DNA from: Gemmatimonadota bacterium
Lineage (GTDB): Bacteria; Gemmatimonadota; Gemmatimonadetes; Gemmatimonadales; Gemmatimonadaceae
Assembly (NCBI GenBank): GCA_016714015.1
Contig: JADJNZ010000004.1
Coordinates: 372,001-436,000 of the forward strand
DNA: 64,000 bases
Reading direction: 5' to 3'
Positions 60,959-64,000 of the stretch are shown here, piece after piece. The notes beneath the pieces are model-generated. The model had not been told where the DNA came from. It did no database searches and was given only the letters and a program-made list of their open reading frames with translations. Position 1 is the first letter of the stretch, and each line of letters starts with the position of its first letter. A program made the translations under genes and the position numbers.

Positions 60959-62926
60959 ATGACCCAACTCACCGGCGCCGACGCGAGTGGTCCGCGCGCG
61001 CCTTGGGCATGGCGAGGCTCGCATGCGCAGCGCGCGACGTTGCTCGCCCTCGCGCTCGCGACCATCGGGGCTTTCGTGGCGGACCGGTGGTATGGGGCGC
61101 AGCTGGAGGAGCGCGCGCGGATCGAGGTGCGCGCGGCCGCGGCGATCCGCGGCGAGGCGCTCGTCCGCGCGTCGCGGCGGGAGGCGGGGCGGCTCGCGGC
61201 GATCGCGTCGTTCACGGCGTCTCGGTCCTCCCGCGCCCAGCTCGACGCCGAGTTCCGCACCTTCGTTGACGGAGTGCTCTCGGGTCGCGGCTCGCGGGCG
61301 CTCCAGTTGATCGAGGGCGGTCGCGTCGTCGCCTCGTGGCCGCAGGATCCCGCCGGGACGCTCGAGGACGCGGCGGCGCCGGGTGACGAGACGCTGATCG
61401 GCCCGGTGAAGCTCCCGCAGGGCGGGCTCGCGCTCATCGTGCGCCAGCGCCTCGCGCCACGCCGCGGGTTCCCGGACGCGGCGGCGATCGTCCTCGACGT
61501 GGATGACCTCGTGAGCAGCGCGGGCATCCCCGACTCGTCGAGTGGCATGCTGTTCGAGCTCTACGATCGCGCTGGCGCGTGGTTCGGCGGCGACCCGCTC
61601 GGCTCGGCGGTCGCGCCGGAGACGTTGACCGTCATCGACAACGACGGTGAGTTCCGGATGCTCGCGGCGCCGCGGAAGGGGTGGGCCACGTCCGGCGCGC
61701 GCTGGCGCTACTCGGTGCGCGGCGTGCTGTTCCTCAGCGTGATCGCGCTGGCCCTGATCGCATGGCTGCTCGGGCGGCAGCGGGACGACCTCGAGGCCGA
61801 GGTCCGTCGATCAGGCACGGCCCTGGAACTCGTGATGCGCACGGGGCGGATGGGGGGGTGGGAGGAGGACCTCGCGACGCACCGCGTGACCTGGAACGAG
61901 AATATCGATGCGATCATCGGCCGCCCGCCGGACTCGGCCGAGGCAGGCGTCGATCGGCTCGCGGCGGCCATCGATCCGGCGGATCGTCCGCGGCTCGCCG
62001 CTGCGCTCGCGCGGGCGCGTGGCCCCGACGCGGCGGGCTTCCTGGAGGAGGTCCGGGTGAAGGCGAGTGGTGGCGAGCCTCGCTGGGTGCTGGTCCTCGG
62101 CGACGTCGCGCGCGACCGGGCGGGACGGCCGATGCGGATCGTCGGGGTCGTCGCGGATGCGACCGAGCGCCATGCACTGCAGGCGCGCCTCCGGCACGCA
62201 CAGCGACTCGAAGCCCTTGGCAAGCTCGCAGGGGGCGTGGCACACGACTTCAACAACCTGCTCACCGCGATCGGGGCGTTCGGCGAGCTCGCGCTCGCGC
62301 GCGCGGCGGACCTCCCGCCGGCGGCGGCGCCCGTGGTGCAGGCGGATCTCGAGCAGGTGATCGCCTCGGCGCGCCGCGGCGCGGCCCTCACGCAGCAGTT
62401 GCTCACCTTCAGCCGGAGTCGCGAGGGCATCCGCGCCCCGGTCGATCTCGGCGCCGCGATCCGGGAGTTGTTGCCGACGCTCGGTCAACTCTGCGCGAAC
62501 GGCGTACGGATCGATCCGGTGCTCGCATCGGCCCTGCCGCTCGTCTCGGTCGACGCGGGACAGTTCGCGCAGGTGCTCACGAATCTCGTCGTCAACGCCG
62601 CCGACGCGATGCCGTCGGGCGGCACGGTGCAGGTGCGGACCGCACTGGTGACCGATGACGCCGCGCCGCGACCGGCCGGATCGGCGCCCGCGCGTTGGGT
62701 GCTGGTCGAGGTCGCGGACGAGGGCACGGGGATGTCCGCCGAGGTGCGCGAGCGGATCTTCGAGCCCTACTACACCACCAAGCCGATGGGGCGGGGCACC
62801 GGACTCGGGCTCGCGGTCGTGTACGGCATCGTCGAGTCGGCGGGGGGCACCATCGCCGTCCACTCCGTCGAAGGCGAAGGGACCACGTTCCGGGTGTTGT
62901 TCCCGCCCTTCGCGAGGTCCGCATGA
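60959..62926 (+). CDS. CHASE-type sensor histidine kinase with PAS domain
   Basis: The 655-residue kinase has a first span (LLALALATIGAFVADRWYG) and an extracytoplasmic CHASE-like sensor of about 200 residues (LQLIEGGRVVASWP, PDAAAIVLDVDDLVSSAGI). A second span near 255-275 (FLSVIALALIAWLLG) is followed by a PAS/PAC domain (MGGWEEDLATHRVTWNENID), a HisKA domain with phospho-acceptor His near 427 (AGGVAHDFNNLLTAIG), and an ATPase domain (N box VLTNLVVNAADAMP, G boxes EVADEGTGMS and GRGTGLGLAVVYG). All catalytic boxes are intact. No response regulator is in view. Its stop overlaps the next kinase gene by four bases. Confidence 0.92.
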   Translation: MTQLTGADASGPRAPWAWRGSHAQRATLLALALATIGAFVADRWYGAQLEERARIEVRAAAAIRGEALVRASRREAGRLAAIASFTASRSSRAQLDAEFRTFVDGVLSGRGSRALQLIEGGRVVASWPQDPAGTLEDAAAPGDETLIGPVKLPQGGLALIVRQRLAPRRGFPDAAAIVLDVDDLVSSAGIPDSSSGMLFELYDRAGAWFGGDPLGSAVAPETLTVIDNDGEFRMLAAPRKGWATSGARWRYSVRGVLFLSVIALALIAWLLGRQRDDLEAEVRRSGTALELVMRTGRMGGWEEDLATHRVTWNENIDAIIGRPPDSAEAGVDRLAAAIDPADRPRLAAALARARGPDAAGFLEEVRVKASGGEPRWVLVLGDVARDRAGRPMRIVGVVADATERHALQARLRHAQRLEALGKLAGGVAHDFNNLLTAIGAFGELALARAADLPPAAAPVVQADLEQVIASARRGAALTQQLLTFSRSREGIRAPVDLGAAIRELLPTLGQLCANGVRIDPVLASALPLVSVDAGQFAQVLTNLVVNAADAMPSGGTVQVRTALVTDDAAPRPAGSAPARWVLVEVADEGTGMSAEVRERIFEPYYTTKPMGRGTGLGLAVVYGIVESAGGTIAVHSVEGEGTTFRVLFPPFARSA

Positions 62927-64000
62927 CCCCGACCGCGACGCGCGCCTGGCGCGCGGTCCTGCTGGTGGGCCTCGTCGGCATCCTGCTCGGCTGGGCGACC
63001 GATCGCTGGTACCTCGCCAACGTCCGGCGCATCGAGCGGGAGCGGGTGCTCGCGCGACTCATGCCGTATGCGAACGCCCTGCGCAGCGCAGTGGACCGGC
63101 GGCTCGGTCTGCTCGCCGGATTCGGGTCGTTCGTCTCGCTGCGCCGCTCCCGGGCGGAGCTCGAGGCGGAGTTCGCCGTCTTCGCGCGCGGCGCGAGAGA
63201 GGCGACCCCCGGCGTACGGGCGCTGCAGTATGTCGACGAGGGGCGGATCGTGCGGATCGAGCCGCTCGAGGGCAACGAACCGGCCCTCGGATTCTCGCTG
63301 GCGACCAATCCGCGCGTCGATGTCCGTGCCGATCACGCGCGCTCGCTGCTCGCCCGGCGTCCGTTCGTCACCGGCCCCTTCGCGCTCGCGGAGGGGGGGA
63401 CGGGGATCCTCATGCGCGCGCGCCTCCCCGACCGCGACGGGTTCCCCGAGGTGATCGGCGTGGTGCTCGATGCGCCGACGCTCTTCCGCGATGCACGGAT
63501 CCCCGATCCCACCTCGGGCCTCGTGCTCGTCGTGCAGGACGCGGAGGGAACGGTGATCGCCGGCGGCCCCGCATCGGCGGTGAGCGACCCGGTGGTCGTG
63601 CCGGTGTCCTTCGAGGGCGAACTGTGGAGCATCGCCGCCATGCCGGCCGTCGGGTGGGGCCTCGCGATCCGCGATTGGCACTGGGCGTTCCGGCTGACGG
63701 TCGGCCTGCTGGTCTTCCTCGCGATGCTGGTGGCGTACACCGTCGGGGCGCGCCTCGATCGCCTGACGCGGGAGATGGAGCAGAGCGGGTCCGCGCTCGA
63801 GGTCGCGATGCGCGCGCGGGGGACCGGGGCGCTCTCGGTCGACCTCGCGACGGGCCGGTCAGCGGCGGGCGGCGCGACGTCGATCCTGCTCGGCGTGCAT
63901 GCATCCCGGCATCCGGCGCTCGTCGCGCATCTGCTGTCCCTCGTGCCGGATGAGGAGCGCGCGCGCGTCGCGCAGCTCTTCGACGATCTCAAGCGCGGCG
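62923..64000 (+). CDS. Second CHASE-type sensor histidine kinase (3' partial)
   Basis: The frame starts at ATG 62923, overlapping the previous stop (ATGA), and stays open to the window end (359 codons). It encodes a first span (AVLLVGLVGILLGWATD), a CHASE-like sensor (FGSFVSLRRSRAELEAEF, LQYVDEGRIVRIEPLEGN, FPEVIGVVLDAPTLFRDARI), a second span (LTVGLLVFLAMLVAYTVGA) and the start of a PAS-like region (LEVAMRARGTGALSVDLATG). The order matches the kinase upstream, so it is a tandem paralogue; the kinase core is expected beyond the window. The CHASE sensors have diverged, suggesting different ligands. Confidence 0.85.
   Translation, partial: MTPTATRAWRAVLLVGLVGILLGWATDRWYLANVRRIERERVLARLMPYANALRSAVDRRLGLLAGFGSFVSLRRSRAELEAEFAVFARGAREATPGVRALQYVDEGRIVRIEPLEGNEPALGFSLATNPRVDVRADHARSLLARRPFVTGPFALAEGGTGILMRARLPDRDGFPEVIGVVLDAPTLFRDARIPDPTSGLVLVVQDAEGTVIAGGPASAVSDPVVVPVSFEGELWSIAAMPAVGWGLAIRDWHWAFRLTVGLLVFLAMLVAYTVGARLDRLTREMEQSGSALEVAMRARGTGALSVDLATGRSAAGGATSILLGVHASRHPALVAHLLSLVPDEERARVAQLFDDLKRG

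Overview
This is a GC-rich bacterial chromosome segment, about two thirds G+C or more, with dense genes and codon use strongly biased to C or G in third positions. Three things together suggest Gemmatimonadota: a division cluster with FtsZ ending in a canonical conserved tail, many secreted beta-propellers, lipoproteins and outer-membrane barrels, and Ig-like giant lipoproteins. This is an inference from gene style, not a match to a reference. No rRNA, tRNA, insertion sequence, prophage or CRISPR array was seen.

Layout. (1) 1-6938: cell wall and division genes murC (5' cut), ftsQ, ftsA, ftsZ and an M23 peptidase. Two small chemoreceptor zinc-binding (CZB) genes on the other strand interrupt the cluster between ftsA and ftsZ. 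(2) 6939-13655: a long-hairpin intergenic region, a vWA-like membrane protein, an aldo/keto reductase, a YefM/ParE-type toxin-antitoxin pair with a clear promoter-operator, ftsY and recG. (3) 13663-19745: an accessory region. A cassette made of a small Cys-rich secreted peptide, a DsbA-like protein and a beta-propeller lipoprotein lies between a partial copy of the iorB 3' end and the intact iorB gene. iorA follows, and then about 440 bp of 21-bp tandem repeats. (4) 19927-27545: a translationally coupled electron-transfer operon. It encodes a di-haem membrane cytochrome b, a 17-haem and a 16-haem periplasmic cytochrome c, an outer-membrane barrel and a membrane-tethered Fe-S/FAD oxidoreductase, followed by a zinc-ribbon membrane protein and a strong terminator. 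(5) 27568-43111: surface lipoproteins, including a 1999-residue one with repeats; aldehyde dehydrogenase with its DUF779 partner and a divergent AcoR-like regulator that lacks the AAA+ ATPase; then propeller, lipoprotein and barrel genes. (6) 43129-59746: a DUF2911 protein, a giant cyclic beta-1,2-glucan synthase, an esterase, an asparaginase, a SET-domain protein, an ArsR/SRPBCC pair, a ParB-like protein with a hydrolase, and small envelope proteins. (7) 59757-64000: a glycosyltransferase and two tandem sensor histidine kinases, the second cut by the window end.

How the parts connect. The most notable system is the predicted porin-cytochrome electron conduit in region 4. Its leader carries an inverted repeat of the form TCAC-N3-GTGA. 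The same motif lies upstream of each CZB gene and upstream of a barrel gene at 40480, which suggests one regulator serves all of them. The Cys-rich peptide cassette in region 3 is the second candidate for an undescribed system.
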